This document shows positions 7,003-15,613 of a DNA stretch of 24,216 bases, piece after piece (position 1 is the first letter of the stretch; each line of letters begins with the position of its first letter). The DNA comes from a virus: positions 1 to 24,216 of the IMG/VR virus record IMGVR_UViG_3300025314_000098. The stretch is one strand, 5' to 3'. A model generated the notes under the pieces. It saw only the letters and a program-made list of their open reading frames with translations. It was not told where the DNA came from and did not search any database. The position numbers and the translations under genes were made by a program.

Positions 7003-7977
7003 ATGGCAGGCTTACCATCAGTAGTAGAAAAAGAAGGAAAAGAGGCGGATGAATTGCTTAGGCAGATTGTTGAGGCTCAAAAGGCTTCGGAGAATACCGA
7101 GAAATCGACTCCCGAATCTGAGAAAACCCCAGAATCTATACCGGTAAAAAGTGATTCTGAGCCAAAGGAACAACCAGAAAAAGTTGAAGATGAAAACGAT
7201 GAGACATGGAAGCATAAATATGATGTGCTTATTGGTAAGTACAATGCTGAAATACCTCGTGTTTCGCATGAAAACAAAGAATTGAAAAATCAGATAGATG
7301 AACTTCAAAATACTATCAATGATATTCAAACAAAGTTTGATGCTCAGCTACAAGAAGTAAGGAATGTTGAACCAAACAAAGAAGTGGATTTGGCAATTTC
7401 TATTATAGATAGAGAACTCGGTACAGAAGTATCGGGAGCATTATCTAAATTGCTGGATTCTAAAACAGGCAATATTCCTAAAAAATACGAGGAAAAGGTA
7501 TCCCGTCTTGAAAAACAAATAAAAAATACTACGGAAAGACAGGTACTTACTGAAAAGCAAGTATATAATCAAAACCTTAATCGTCTGATACCGAATCTGG
7601 TAGAAAAAAACAATAACCCGAAATGGTTGGAATTTCTAAGCGGTATTGTTCCTTTTAGTGGAGGCAGAACATATCAAAATATACTCGATGCAGCACATCA
7701 AAACTTGGATGCTTTAGGGGTAGCAGAGATATTTGATTCCTTCTATAGTCCTTCTAAATCTAACGGCAAAAAGCATGATATTGAAGAAATTCTTGAACCG
7801 GGCAAACCTAAGCCTAATAAAACCTCCAGTATAGGTGAAAAGAAAATTTATTCCAAGAAAGAAATTGATGAATTCTATCTGGATGTAAGGCAGGGTAAAT
7901 ATGCAACAAAAGATGCAGAGCGAAAGAAGATTGAAAAAGATATAGACCTTGCCATTACTGAAGGAAGAATTCAGTAA
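7003..7977 (+). CDS. capsid scaffolding protein
   Basis: Predicted assembly chaperone that fills the prohead and is removed before packaging. It is 324 residues and very rich in Lys and Glu. It has a disordered Ser/Pro/Glu segment (about 30-65), then WKHKYDVLIGKYNAEIPRV, an arrangement common before the coiled coil of phage scaffolds. A long coiled coil follows (about 80-120), a second helical region is at 150-190, and the C-terminus is basic and helical (KKIEKDIDLAITEGRIQ). It lies directly upstream of the major capsid gene, with an ideal AGGAGG. No protease motif is visible, so scaffold is preferred over a fused protease-scaffold. Confidence 0.8.
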   Translation: MAGLPSVVEKEGKEADELLRQIVEAQKASENTEKSTPESEKTPESIPVKSDSEPKEQPEKVEDENDETWKHKYDVLIGKYNAEIPRVSHENKELKNQIDELQNTINDIQTKFDAQLQEVRNVEPNKEVDLAISIIDRELGTEVSGALSKLLDSKTGNIPKKYEEKVSRLEKQIKNTTERQVLTEKQVYNQNLNRLIPNLVEKNNNPKWLEFLSGIVPFSGGRTYQNILDAAHQNLDALGVAEIFDSFYSPSKSNGKKHDIEEILEPGKPKPNKTSSIGEKKIYSKKEIDEFYLDVRQGKYATKDAERKKIEKDIDLAITEGRIQ

Positions 7978-7994
7978 CCATAAGGAGTTAAACA

Positions 7995-8927
7995 ATGACT
8001 GTACCAATTGCACCAGGGGGGATTGATTATACCCAATCAGGGGCCGCCAAATGGATTCCCTATGTATTTAGCAAAAAGACAATCACGAAGTTTTATGATG
8101 CAAGTGTTATCCCTGCTATTGCAAATAGTGATTATGCAGGCGAAATCAAAAACATGGGTGATAAGGTCGTTATTAGAACCGTGCCTGATGTAACCGTTAA
8201 TGACTATACCAAAGACATGGTAATAACGTATCAAAACCTTAATTCGGCAGCCGTTGAACTTAATATCAATAAAGCGAAATATTTTGCATTTAAACTCGAC
8301 AAAATTGATATTAAGCAAATAGATATTGATATGCTGGATAAATCGGCACAGGATGCTTCAGAGCAGATGAAGGTTAAGATTGACGATGGATTCTTGGCTG
8401 ACATTTACACAGGCGCATCTTCTCTTAATAAGGGAGCTACGGCAGGCAGGAAAAGTGCTGATATAAACCTTGGAGCAACAGGGACTCCGATAACAATATC
8501 AAAAACAAATGTCCTGGATTATATCGTTGATTGTGGTGTAGTTCTCGATGAGCAAAACCTGCCAGAAAGTGACAGGTGGATAGTTATTCCAGCCTGGATG
8601 TCTGGAATGATAAAGAAATCTGATCTTAAAGATGCCTCCTTGAGCGGAGACGGTACTTCTATTTTAAGAAATGGCAGGCTGGGTTTAATTGATAGATTTA
8701 CCCTTTTCAATACCAACTTATATACAAAGGTGACGGATGGTGCAAATAGTTGCTATAACATCATCTTCGGGCATAAGAGCGCTATTTGTTTTGCGGCCCA
8801 ATTAACAGAGACCGAATACTTCGACAAATTCGAGACGACCTTTGGTTCTGGTATGAAAGGTTTGAATCTGTATGATTACAAAGCTACAAAACCAGAATCA
8901 TTCGGAGTGCTTTACGTCACAAAGTAG
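7995..8927 (+). CDS. major capsid protein (HK97-type fold expected)
   Basis: A 310-residue shell protein. Features fitting phage coat proteins are an N-terminal arm ending in KWIPYVFSKKTITKFYD, the beta-rich MGDKVVIRTVPDVTVNDYT segment, an amphipathic helix with DKSAQDASEQMKVKIDDGF, the RWIVIPAWMSGMIK segment, and a C-terminal strand region (GLNLYDYKATKPESFGVLYV). AAGGAG lies seven bases before the ATG. It follows the scaffold gene by 17 bases. The fold is inferred from sequence pattern and position. Expression is expected to be high, consistent with the upstream terminator and good ribosome site. Confidence 0.88.
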   Translation: MTVPIAPGGIDYTQSGAAKWIPYVFSKKTITKFYDASVIPAIANSDYAGEIKNMGDKVVIRTVPDVTVNDYTKDMVITYQNLNSAAVELNINKAKYFAFKLDKIDIKQIDIDMLDKSAQDASEQMKVKIDDGFLADIYTGASSLNKGATAGRKSADINLGATGTPITISKTNVLDYIVDCGVVLDEQNLPESDRWIVIPAWMSGMIKKSDLKDASLSGDGTSILRNGRLGLIDRFTLFNTNLYTKVTDGANSCYNIIFGHKSAICFAAQLTETEYFDKFETTFGSGMKGLNLYDYKATKPESFGVLYVTK

Positions 8928-8963
8928 GATTTAATTCAAATCAAATAAGGAGGTATGGATAAG

Positions 8964-9464
8964 ATGAAGAAAAGATTTCTGTTTATTGGTGCAATACTTG
9001 CACTGTTGTTAGCAATACCTACCGTTGGTTATACCGCAACGGTAGATAAGACAGGGGGGGCTGTATATGCAATCCCTCATAGTGGACTCAATAAAGTATT
9101 TGTTCTGTCAAATACGGTCGATATTTCTGGTGCTGGCAATGCAGATATTTATCAGGCATTGCCAGTAGGCACTGGAACGGTAGTCTTGAATGTGTTTACG
9201 AAAATCATTACAGCTAATGATGCCGCAACGTCAAGTGCCGCAGATGTAGGAGATGGTACGGACCCCAATGGTTATGATAATGCAGTGGATATGAAGGCTA
9301 CTGCCGGGACATTAGCCAAAGGTGTTGGGGGAACGGATGCTTATATTACCAATGATGGTACATTGTATACCTCGGGAGATACCATTGATTTAACCTTTGC
9401 TGTTACTGGGACCAATACGGCTGGCAGTGTAAAGGTAATGGCTCTTTGTGTTGATTTAAATTAA
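8964..9464 (+). CDS. decoration-like virion protein with an N-terminal signal peptide
   Basis: The mature part (from about residue 26) is beta-rich and contains VGDGTDPNGYDNAVDM and a C-terminal VKVMALCVDLN. This resembles small head-associated proteins often found just after phage capsid genes. The first 25 residues form a Sec-type leader: MKKR, a hydrophobic core (FLFIGAILALLLAI), then PTVGYTA. The -3 position would be Tyr, so an uncleaved membrane anchor is also possible. AGGAGG at 8948-8953 is ten bases before ATG 8964 and only one base before ATG 8955, so 8964 is preferred (166 residues). A virion protein that enters the Sec pathway is unusual. The next gene has a matching leader. Confidence 0.65.
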   Translation: MKKRFLFIGAILALLLAIPTVGYTATVDKTGGAVYAIPHSGLNKVFVLSNTVDISGAGNADIYQALPVGTGTVVLNVFTKIITANDAATSSAADVGDGTDPNGYDNAVDMKATAGTLAKGVGGTDAYITNDGTLYTSGDTIDLTFAVTGTNTAGSVKVMALCVDLN

Positions 9465-9474
9465 GGAGGGAAAA

Positions 9475-10200
9475 ATGCAGAAAAGACTGTTTTTTTGGGC
9501 AATAATCCTTTCCTTGTTTATCAGCATTGATAGTATTGGATATGCTGCAAGCAGAGAGGATTCTGTCGTAGGTAGACTTACTATTACTGGTGAAACCATA
9601 TCGGGAGTTACAAGACTCGAAATGGATGCCTCCGGTAAGGTATTGTTGGCAACGGGAACAACCGTTCCTGCCAATGGTACGTCTGGCTATGCCAAGGGCT
9701 GTATTTTCATAGATACAGACACAGCAACTGGTATTTGTGCCAGATATGAGAACATCGGGACTGCGGCATCATGTCAATTTAGAGTTATTGGTAATCACGT
9801 TATTGAGTCGAATAGCGTGACTGCTATAGCAACGACCACCACTACAAGCGTATATGTGACAGCGCCAGAAACTTCCAGGCTTACCAGCGTGTCGTTTGCT
9901 GGTTCTAATGGTTTTGGAAGCTCATCCAGTAATTATATTGATTTCGATATAGTTAATCTTGGACAAGATGGGACAGGCGCTCTAACATTGCTGCACGGTT
10001 CAAGCACAACTAAGGGTACTGCTGCTGGTGGTTTGGGTGGGCTAGGAACAAACACTACGTTTCCATTAACGCTTACTGAAACTACTTCGAGTTTGAGTGT
10101 GACTAAAAATGATCGACTTAGACTGGATGCTGCTGTTGTTGGAACATTAACTACACAGGTTACGTATCCTTCATGGCTTCTTACTTTTGCTGGACAGTAA
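9475..10200 (+). CDS. second exported-type structural protein, beta-rich
   Basis: A 241-residue protein with a leader very like that of its neighbour: MQKR, hydrophobic FFWAIILSLFISI, then DSIGYAA, with possible cleavage near residue 24. The mature part has GTSGYAKGCIFIDTDTATG and CARYENIGTAASCQFR, a segment commonly seen in phage structural proteins next to the capsid gene. A Ser/Thr/Gly-rich beta region follows and ends in YPSWLLTFAGQ. AAGGAGGG lies just before the ATG. The shared leader suggests that the two genes act at the same place (membrane, periplasm or cell surface), or that one leader was copied. The role is not known. Confidence 0.6.
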   Translation: MQKRLFFWAIILSLFISIDSIGYAASREDSVVGRLTITGETISGVTRLEMDASGKVLLATGTTVPANGTSGYAKGCIFIDTDTATGICARYENIGTAASCQFRVIGNHVIESNSVTAIATTTTTSVYVTAPETSRLTSVSFAGSNGFGSSSSNYIDFDIVNLGQDGTGALTLLHGSSTTKGTAAGGLGGLGTNTTFPLTLTETTSSLSVTKNDRLRLDAAVVGTLTTQVTYPSWLLTFAGQ

Positions 10201-10215
10201 ACAAGTCAATACCAA

Positions 10216-10242
10216 GGGGAGGGTGATGTTGACTCCCTCCCC
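10216..10242 (+). promoter_or_regulatory. GC-rich intergenic hairpin between export-type and adaptor genes
   Basis: GGGGAGGG (10216-10223) pairs exactly with CCCTCCCC (10235-10242) across an 11-base loop. No T-run follows, so it is not a classical terminator. It may be an RNA-processing or stability element reducing expression downstream, or an attenuator. It leaves GGAGA (10246-10250) free for the next start. Confidence 0.6.
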
Positions 10243-10256
10243 AATGGAGATTCTTA

Positions 10257-10916
10257 TTGAAATATTACGAATTACAGGAAAGAGTAGAATCGAATATCAG
10301 GAAGAAAAACCTATCGTCTATTATTCCTGATTGGATTAATGAAATCCGTGAAGATATTTCGAAGAAATTCCCACTTAAATTCCTACTCACTTCAAAACAG
10401 ATAACCCCAATAGCCAGTACATATTCTTATACATTCGATAAAGGAGAAAGTACGGGTCGATATGGTGGATTCTATGATAATGTAAATTATGACGATGGCA
10501 CGAAAACGATTTCTTTGGATTATGCAAATTCTGATAATTTTGGAATTCTGTATCCGGTGCAAAGTGCTGGTATCCCAAGTTCATATACTGTTAGGGGTAA
10601 TAAATTCACAATAGATAAAATTCCAAGTTCTATTTCTGCTGAGAAATTAAATGCTTCTTATTATATGCTGCCCGATAAATTAACAGATGAATATAATGAG
10701 CATTACATAGACAAACAATATTATGATGCAATTATAAATTTGGTATGTGTTAAAGCATTGATTTTTACTGGTGATCAACCTGAAACATTAAATCGTTATC
10801 AATCGTTAGCTGCTGATGCCGTGGTTAGTATGGTATTTAATGAATCAATTATAACTGTGCCTAAAGAAATTATATTAATGAAATTCGGCTTATTACCACA
10901 ACCAGAGGAAGTGTGA
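10257..10916 (+). CDS. head-tail adaptor / head-completion-like protein
   Basis: A 219-residue protein, probably part of the ring below the portal. The N-terminus (MKYYELQERVESNIRKKNLS, then IIPDWINEIREDI) and a C-terminal helical bundle (YDAIINLVCVKALIFTGD) surround a beta-rich middle (about 45-135), an arrangement seen in phage adaptor-type proteins. It starts at TTG 10257, with GGAGA six bases upstream. It is followed within five bases by a second adaptor-like gene. The role is assigned mainly from position and shape. Confidence 0.5.
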   Translation: MKYYELQERVESNIRKKNLSSIIPDWINEIREDISKKFPLKFLLTSKQITPIASTYSYTFDKGESTGRYGGFYDNVNYDDGTKTISLDYANSDNFGILYPVQSAGIPSSYTVRGNKFTIDKIPSSISAEKLNASYYMLPDKLTDEYNEHYIDKQYYDAIINLVCVKALIFTGDQPETLNRYQSLAADAVVSMVFNESIITVPKEIILMKFGLLPQPEEV

Positions 10917-10920
10917 TAAC

Positions 10921-11637
10921 ATGACTGATATATCTACTGATTTAATTATTCAATGGGATATTGCTTATAAGGGTACTTATAGGTCTATAACTGCTACGAA
11001 AAGTTTTGTAGATATTAAACGTAGGATACGGTTATTGCTAAAACCTGAGCATGGCGCATTTATTGATGATTGGATTAGGGATGCGCAGACAAGGCTTGAA
11101 GATGAATTAAGACTTCGGGAGATGGAAGAACATATTAAGGATACGATATTAGAAGGAAATAAATCTATTCGTGTTCCAAATGATTACCTGGAATTGATAG
11201 ATATTTATATTATTGATAATAATACCAGGGCCCCTCTCTATGATAGATTTCAACCAAGAAAATTTATAGAGACATTTAGAAGTGTTGCTACTTCAAACAA
11301 AGGAATGCCGAGATGGTTCTCGATAATAGGTAAAACTATTGAATTCGATAAGTATACCGACAAAGATTATGAATACGGTATTCTCTATTATAAAAGACTC
11401 CCTACCTTAGTGGAAGAAGATGATATTAACTGGTGGACTGAAAACAGAAGCGATTTATTGTTTTATGCGTCTTTGGTAGAAACGATTCCATTTATCGGGG
11501 AAGATAAAAGAATTAATTTGTGGCAAGGCAAAAAGGATAGCCTGATTGAGGCTTTAATAACTAAAGACAAGAAGGAAAAATGTTCTGGCAATGGTAATCA
11601 ATTATATTCTCCTAATTATTTTGAAAGTGGTAAGTAG
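10921..11637 (+). CDS. phage adaptor protein (P22 gp4-like position) with one W-D-I motif
   Basis: A 238-residue protein. The core has the layout of phage adaptors: DDWIRDAQTRLEDELRLREME (helical), SIRVPNDYLELIDIYI, then GMPRWFSIIGKTIEF, a YYKRLPTLVEEDDINWW segment, and a final helix beginning RSDLLFYASLVETIPFI. Adaptors connect portal to tail. The first 20 residues are an extension containing LIIQWDIAYKG, a single copy of the repeat that is expanded in the genes at 15302 and 16167. AGAGGA lies 11 bases before ATG 10921. The core call is fairly sure; the meaning of the extension is unknown. Confidence 0.65.
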   Translation: MTDISTDLIIQWDIAYKGTYRSITATKSFVDIKRRIRLLLKPEHGAFIDDWIRDAQTRLEDELRLREMEEHIKDTILEGNKSIRVPNDYLELIDIYIIDNNTRAPLYDRFQPRKFIETFRSVATSNKGMPRWFSIIGKTIEFDKYTDKDYEYGILYYKRLPTLVEEDDINWWTENRSDLLFYASLVETIPFIGEDKRINLWQGKKDSLIEALITKDKKEKCSGNGNQLYSPNYFESGK

Positions 11638-11639
11638 AT

Positions 11640-12533
11640 ATGTTGCCTTGGCATAGAAAAACACAAAATTATGGAAATTATTGGCATGTGAATAAGAAGA
11701 ATTATCCATATCAAATATTCTTTTATGAAAAAGAAGGCGATACCTATTCATGTAAAGACAAATTTCCAATTATCTGTACTGGTAAAACAATATTTACCAA
11801 AGATGCTTTTGCCGATTATATTCAAAAAGCTCTTGCTCAAATCAATACTTTGGATATGGGTATTTCATTTGAATATAAAGGCTATCAGTCCACAGATAAA
11901 GATGATTTGGCATTCCTTATGAAAGATGGTGTTAATGCAATGGTGTATTATTTTAAACCCCAGTGGGGGGGGCTTTCTGCGCCTTTTTCAGAAAATGAAT
12001 TTGGAATTAAACTTGCGCTTATAAACAATGTGCGAAAAGAGTGGTTCCTAGGAAGTATTCGCCACGAAATGACACATGCACTTGGATTTGCCCATAAAGA
12101 CGATGATTATAAAGGAATTGTGAAACAATCCGTAATTGCAGGGATGGATGGATTGGGTGAATTTTCTGCCGATACAATACATGGCATAAAGACGATTTAT
12201 GATATTGAGAGCAAATATATTATAAATGGCAAAATAGCGATAAATGGTTTTGAGAAAGCACAAATTTTTATATACGATTCCAAAAAGAAAAATATACTTT
12301 ATCAATCTCCAATAGATGCCAAAGGATATTTTGAATTCAGATTAGACTATCCGATTAAAAGATTTAATATGCTGGCTATTGCAAAGAAAGACGATATGTA
12401 TTGGTTCGGAAAATTAAAAAAGAATAGGGTTCTGGGTCGTAGGATGAAAGGATACAAATTCAATGAATTGAAACTAAATGATTATTGCAATGACCTTAAA
12501 TTTATAAAAGACAAAATAGGAGTTAGTTTGTAA
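11640..12533 (+). CDS. metzincin-like zinc metalloprotease with C-terminal beta domain
   Basis: A 297-residue protein. RHEMTHALGFAH (residues 141-152) gives the full HExxHxxGxxH zinc signature: H142, H146 and H152 as ligands and E143 as the catalytic base, as in matrixins and other metzincins. SVIAGMDGL (164-172) sits where the Met-turn would be; M169 is a candidate but the canonical SVM is not exact. DTIHGIKTIYD after it fits the helix that closes such domains. Residues about 193-258 look like an Ig-like carrier domain. There is no signal peptide. It lies between adaptor and fibre genes, suggesting a virion-carried enzyme that digests surface protein or peptide, or one that matures a structural protein. 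The protease family is likely; the target is unknown. Confidence 0.75.
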   Translation: MLPWHRKTQNYGNYWHVNKKNYPYQIFFYEKEGDTYSCKDKFPIICTGKTIFTKDAFADYIQKALAQINTLDMGISFEYKGYQSTDKDDLAFLMKDGVNAMVYYFKPQWGGLSAPFSENEFGIKLALINNVRKEWFLGSIRHEMTHALGFAHKDDDYKGIVKQSVIAGMDGLGEFSADTIHGIKTIYDIESKYIINGKIAINGFEKAQIFIYDSKKKNILYQSPIDAKGYFEFRLDYPIKRFNMLAIAKKDDMYWFGKLKKNRVLGRRMKGYKFNELKLNDYCNDLKFIKDKIGVSL

Positions 12534-12536
12534 ATT

Positions 12537-13436
12537 ATGGCTGGACTTGAATCATTAACTGGTGATGATCCTTCTGGTTCTGAATCACCCACACAAGGCG
12601 ACAACAGAATCAGGGAATTGACTCAAAAGACAAAGGAGTCTATGTCTAAAGAGCATACCCTTTCTGGAATCCATGCTATTTTGTCAGGCACATCAACAGC
12701 CAGGCCAGCCGCAGGAAATAAGGGCAGATTATATATCCTTGAAAATCCAAGTGTTGCAAAAGAATTACAATATGATAATGGTTCATCGTGGGAGACTATC
12801 ACTAAAAACCAAACAGTAATTGACCAAATAGCAACACTATCTGCCCATATAAGTTCTAATCCTGCTGACCATGCCGATGGTAGCATCAAAAGTAAGCATT
12901 TGGCTACAGGGATTCTGGCAAAGAAGCATTTCAGTAATCTTCCGTCTTTTGCTAATAACAATGATTCCGTTGTAAAGTTAATCGATGGTTCGGAATTGGA
13001 TAGTACATGGCATACACATCCTGAACCAACGTCTGCGTCAGGAATGGTTACATTAAATTCAGTAACAGAATTTGTTACTGGAAAAAGTAATACGGGTGTA
13101 GAGGTTACAGGCCCAACGGTATTTACATTTTCTAATGCTCAGGTTCCAGATGGAGCAGTTGCCGTAATTTTGGAGGGGTGGGGAAAAATTACGCTTCAGG
13201 ATGTAAGAGAAGATGTCATTTATACCCCTAGCATTAAGATTAGAAAAGATACTAGTAGCCAATATAGAGTATTGGTAGGTGGTTATGTAGGGTATTCTGG
13301 CACTTGGGATTATGGTATTTATTCATTGGGATGGAACGGACAAGGCTTATTTCCAGTAACTACAGATAAAAAGATTCAATATCTGGTAGAAGGTTTTAAT
13401 ATTAAATGGGGAATTAGTATTGTCGGTTATATTTAA
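12537..13436 (+). CDS. tail-fibre-like protein
   Basis: A 299-residue protein. The start (MAGLESLTGDDPSGSE, then DNRIRELTQKTKESM) resembles fibre proteins that attach by a short helical head. Residues about 38-88 carry HTLSGIHAILSGTSTARPAAGNKGRLYI followed by YDNGSSWETI (joined over two stretches), a module widespread in phage fibres. DGSIKSKHLATGI is a typical short fibre shaft linker. The C-terminal half is beta-rich and could be the receptor-facing domain. It starts four bases after the protease stop. Host receptor unknown. Confidence 0.65.
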   Translation: MAGLESLTGDDPSGSESPTQGDNRIRELTQKTKESMSKEHTLSGIHAILSGTSTARPAAGNKGRLYILENPSVAKELQYDNGSSWETITKNQTVIDQIATLSAHISSNPADHADGSIKSKHLATGILAKKHFSNLPSFANNNDSVVKLIDGSELDSTWHTHPEPTSASGMVTLNSVTEFVTGKSNTGVEVTGPTVFTFSNAQVPDGAVAVILEGWGKITLQDVREDVIYTPSIKIRKDTSSQYRVLVGGYVGYSGTWDYGIYSLGWNGQGLFPVTTDKKIQYLVEGFNIKWGISIVGYI

Positions 13437-13451
13437 CTGAAAGGTTAAAGA

Positions 13452-14777
13452 ATGGCAGTTACAACTCCTACAGAAATGCTACTTGCTACATCCCCTTGGC
13501 CTAGTGGCGCCACGGTACAATATAAAATAATTGATGATGCCGGAACTATCAAGCAAAATTGGACTGCGACAGGAGTTATCGAAAGGGAAATAGACGCAAC
13601 TGCCGCATTGTCTATATATCAAGTCGTATCTGCAATGTCTGGTGGATTTGCAGGTTTCTCTGGTCATGTATTTTGGAAAACCAGCGATAGCCCCCCATTA
13701 ATACAATCTCAGACCCTTAATATTGAGGGCGATGTAGGCACATTATTAACGAGATTGTCCAGTGATAGGGCAAGTTATTTAGATAACCTCGTCGATAGAT
13801 TGACTCCACCGATTATAACAAGCCTTGCTGCATGTGCGGGGACACTTACTTCTGGAACATATCGCTATAAATTAACCGCTATTAATGCTGCCGGTGAAAC
13901 CGGTGCGTCTAATGAATTGTCTGTTGTAACGGAACAAGTACAAACACCTGTCAATGCTACATTCACTGTTGGTGCTGGTACGCTTGCTCCTGGGACATAT
14001 TATTATAGGATATCCGCAATTAATGCTGTTGGTGAGACGTTGGCTTCAGTTGAAACGTCTTTAGCATTAGTTTCTACTGGAGGCGTTAATGTTAATTGGG
14101 CGGCTGCAAGTGGCGCTACCGGATATAAGATTTATGGCAGGAGTACAGGCGCTGAATTGCTTATGGCTACCGTTGGGGCAGTCCTTACATGGCTCGATGA
14201 TGGTTCGGGAACACCAAGCGGTGCATTGCCATCAGGAAATACTACAAATGGCGTTCAGGTCAATTGGGATGACCCTGTAGAAGGTGTGGCAACATCATTT
14301 AAACTTTACGGTAGAAAAGATGGAGATTTTGGGTATTTAAAGACAATTACTGCTCCTGATAATTCGGAAAATGACGATGGTTCGTTATCGCCTGATACGG
14401 CTATACTACCACCATCTGTAAACGATTCAGGACTAGAGTCTTTATCATACGAAATTATCAATAAAGCCGATGCTGTAAAGACACAAACGGATAAATTAAC
14501 ATTCAATGCAGATACTATTTTGGAAGCTGTAATTGAATATCCGGCCGGATATGTAATAAAAACCGATCTGAATAGCCCGATTTATTTTGCGACATCGCTT
14601 ACTGAGGGAGCAACGAATTATTGGCAGGGTTCTTATATTTCCTTCACAAGTGGCAATTTAAAAAATCAAACACGGAAAATTGAAAGTTATGACGGAAGTA
14701 ATAACTTTATAACCGTTACGGCAGCATTTACAGGTATACCATCGAATGGTGATACCTTTGTTATTGTAAATAAGTGA
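13452..14777 (+). CDS. multi-domain structural protein with Fn3-like repeats
   Basis: A 441-residue protein. Residues about 1-90 are an N-terminal beta domain. Two or three repeated beta-sandwich units follow: GTLTSGTYRYKLTAINAAGE and GTLAPGTYYYRISAINAVGE are clear duplicates (about 130 and 180). The GYKIYGRSTGAEL and SFKLYGRKDGDFG segments are another repeated pair (about 220 and 285), typical of fibronectin type III-like phage domains. The C-terminal 100 residues (from NKADAVKTQTDKL) include YISFTSGNLKNQTRKI and NGDTFVIVNK, a domain style often found at the end of phage appendage proteins. AAGG lies seven bases before the ATG. Probably a virion surface or tail appendage with weak glycan binding. 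Confidence 0.65.
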   Translation: MAVTTPTEMLLATSPWPSGATVQYKIIDDAGTIKQNWTATGVIEREIDATAALSIYQVVSAMSGGFAGFSGHVFWKTSDSPPLIQSQTLNIEGDVGTLLTRLSSDRASYLDNLVDRLTPPIITSLAACAGTLTSGTYRYKLTAINAAGETGASNELSVVTEQVQTPVNATFTVGAGTLAPGTYYYRISAINAVGETLASVETSLALVSTGGVNVNWAAASGATGYKIYGRSTGAELLMATVGAVLTWLDDGSGTPSGALPSGNTTNGVQVNWDDPVEGVATSFKLYGRKDGDFGYLKTITAPDNSENDDGSLSPDTAILPPSVNDSGLESLSYEIINKADAVKTQTDKLTFNADTILEAVIEYPAGYVIKTDLNSPIYFATSLTEGATNYWQGSYISFTSGNLKNQTRKIESYDGSNNFITVTAAFTGIPSNGDTFVIVNK

Positions 14778-14801
14778 TATTTTTTTAGATAGGAGATATT
14801 T

Positions 14802-15302
14802 ATGAGTGTATCAGCAACTGATATAAAATTTTATCTTACTGGCGGGGCGGCAAATTCAAATGTAAATGCTTCGCTTGGTGGCACTACATCAAGTGTAGAA
14901 ATAACAACGGCGGTACTAAACAATCTGTTTGATAATATTAGCGCAGCAGAAGCTCTTGCTGGTGATAATGAATATAGAGCAATTGCCGTGAAAAATACCC
15001 ATGCTACCGATACTTTATATTCAGCAAAGATATGGGGGGATGGCAGTGTCGAAGGAAGTGGATATACTTATCTTAATCTTGCCGTGGATTCTGGTACGCA
15101 ATCAGTAGCAGACGAATCAACTGCACCAAGCGCTCCATCGCTTTCTTTTGATGTATATCCTGTCGAAGGAAATTCCCTTTCGTTGGGAGACATAGCTGCT
15201 GGTGCTCAAAAACGTATTTGGATAAAAAGATCATGTAATGCTGCTGCCGCTGCTTATAGTGCTGATTTAGTAACGCTCACGGTTAAGGGACAGACTACGT
15301 AA
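14802..15302 (+). CDS. phage structural protein of unknown role
   Basis: A 166-residue protein, beta-rich, Ala/Ser/Thr-rich and acidic. The N-terminus has FYLTGGAANSNVNASLGGTT and LFDNISAAEALAGDNEYRAI, a pattern common in phage tail-module proteins of unknown role. AGGAGA lies close before ATG 14802. Its TAA shares a base with the next ATG (TAATG), so it is probably expressed together with the repeat protein that follows. Confidence 0.55.
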   Translation: MSVSATDIKFYLTGGAANSNVNASLGGTTSSVEITTAVLNNLFDNISAAEALAGDNEYRAIAVKNTHATDTLYSAKIWGDGSVEGSGYTYLNLAVDSGTQSVADESTAPSAPSLSFDVYPVEGNSLSLGDIAAGAQKRIWIKRSCNAAAAAYSADLVTLTVKGQTT

Positions 15303-15613
15303 TGAGTTTCTTCGTACTGGATGGTGTATTTGATGTTGAAGAAACATCTATAATCAAATGGAATATTTTGGATTATGGAGATGCTAGTAATACGCTTGAA
15401 TTAAAATGGGATATTTTTAATGATGTTGAAAACGAATTGGAATTAAAATGGGATATTCCAGAAATACCCACAGTTGACAACTCGGTTGAATTACGATGGC
15501 ATCTCCTTGAATTTACAGATTATTCAGATTTAGAATTGCTATGGGATATAATCAATTACGATATTCCCGAATATCAGTTTACAACTGAGAAAAGAGTAAA
15601 ATCATTTATATGA
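15302..15613 (+). CDS. short W-D-I repeat protein (five copies)
   Basis: A 103-residue, very acidic protein. After a short head it consists of five repeats of 14-16 residues centred on [KR/L]-W-[DNH]-[IL], with Trp at 20, 36, 50, 66 and 81 (for example LELKWDIFND and LELKWDIPEI). It ends in EYQFTTEKRVKSF, which matches the end of the large repeat protein at 16167 (KYKFESEERNKTF). The gene starts in TAATG overlap with the previous one and its TGA stop is followed by the next gene's ribosome site. No enzyme motif is present. The strand-turn pattern suggests a beta solenoid or a fibre stalk, or a partner for the larger repeat protein. Confidence 0.7.
   Translation: MSFFVLDGVFDVEETSIIKWNILDYGDASNTLELKWDIFNDVENELELKWDIPEIPTVDNSVELRWHLLEFTDYSDLELLWDIINYDIPEYQFTTEKRVKSFI
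15347..15550 (+). repeat. five-copy W-D-I coding repeat
   Basis: The DNA core AAATGG(G/A)ATAT recurs about every 42-48 bases. The spacers between copies vary in length and sequence. The same core is repeated 18 times in the gene starting at 16167. Confidence 0.75.

Noticed and set aside
7018-7329. Hydrophobic minus-strand frame opposite the scaffold gene
   Set aside because: Phe/Leu/Ile richness comes from reading Lys/Glu-rich codons backwards; no ribosome site.
8008-8193. Plus-strand frame inside the capsid gene start
   Set aside because: Overlaps the well-supported capsid gene in another frame and has no separate ribosome site.
13398-13433. NIKWGISI near the end of the fibre-like protein as another W-D-I copy
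   Set aside because: Only K-W and hydrophobic positions match and it sits inside a beta-rich domain; weak similarity, probably chance.
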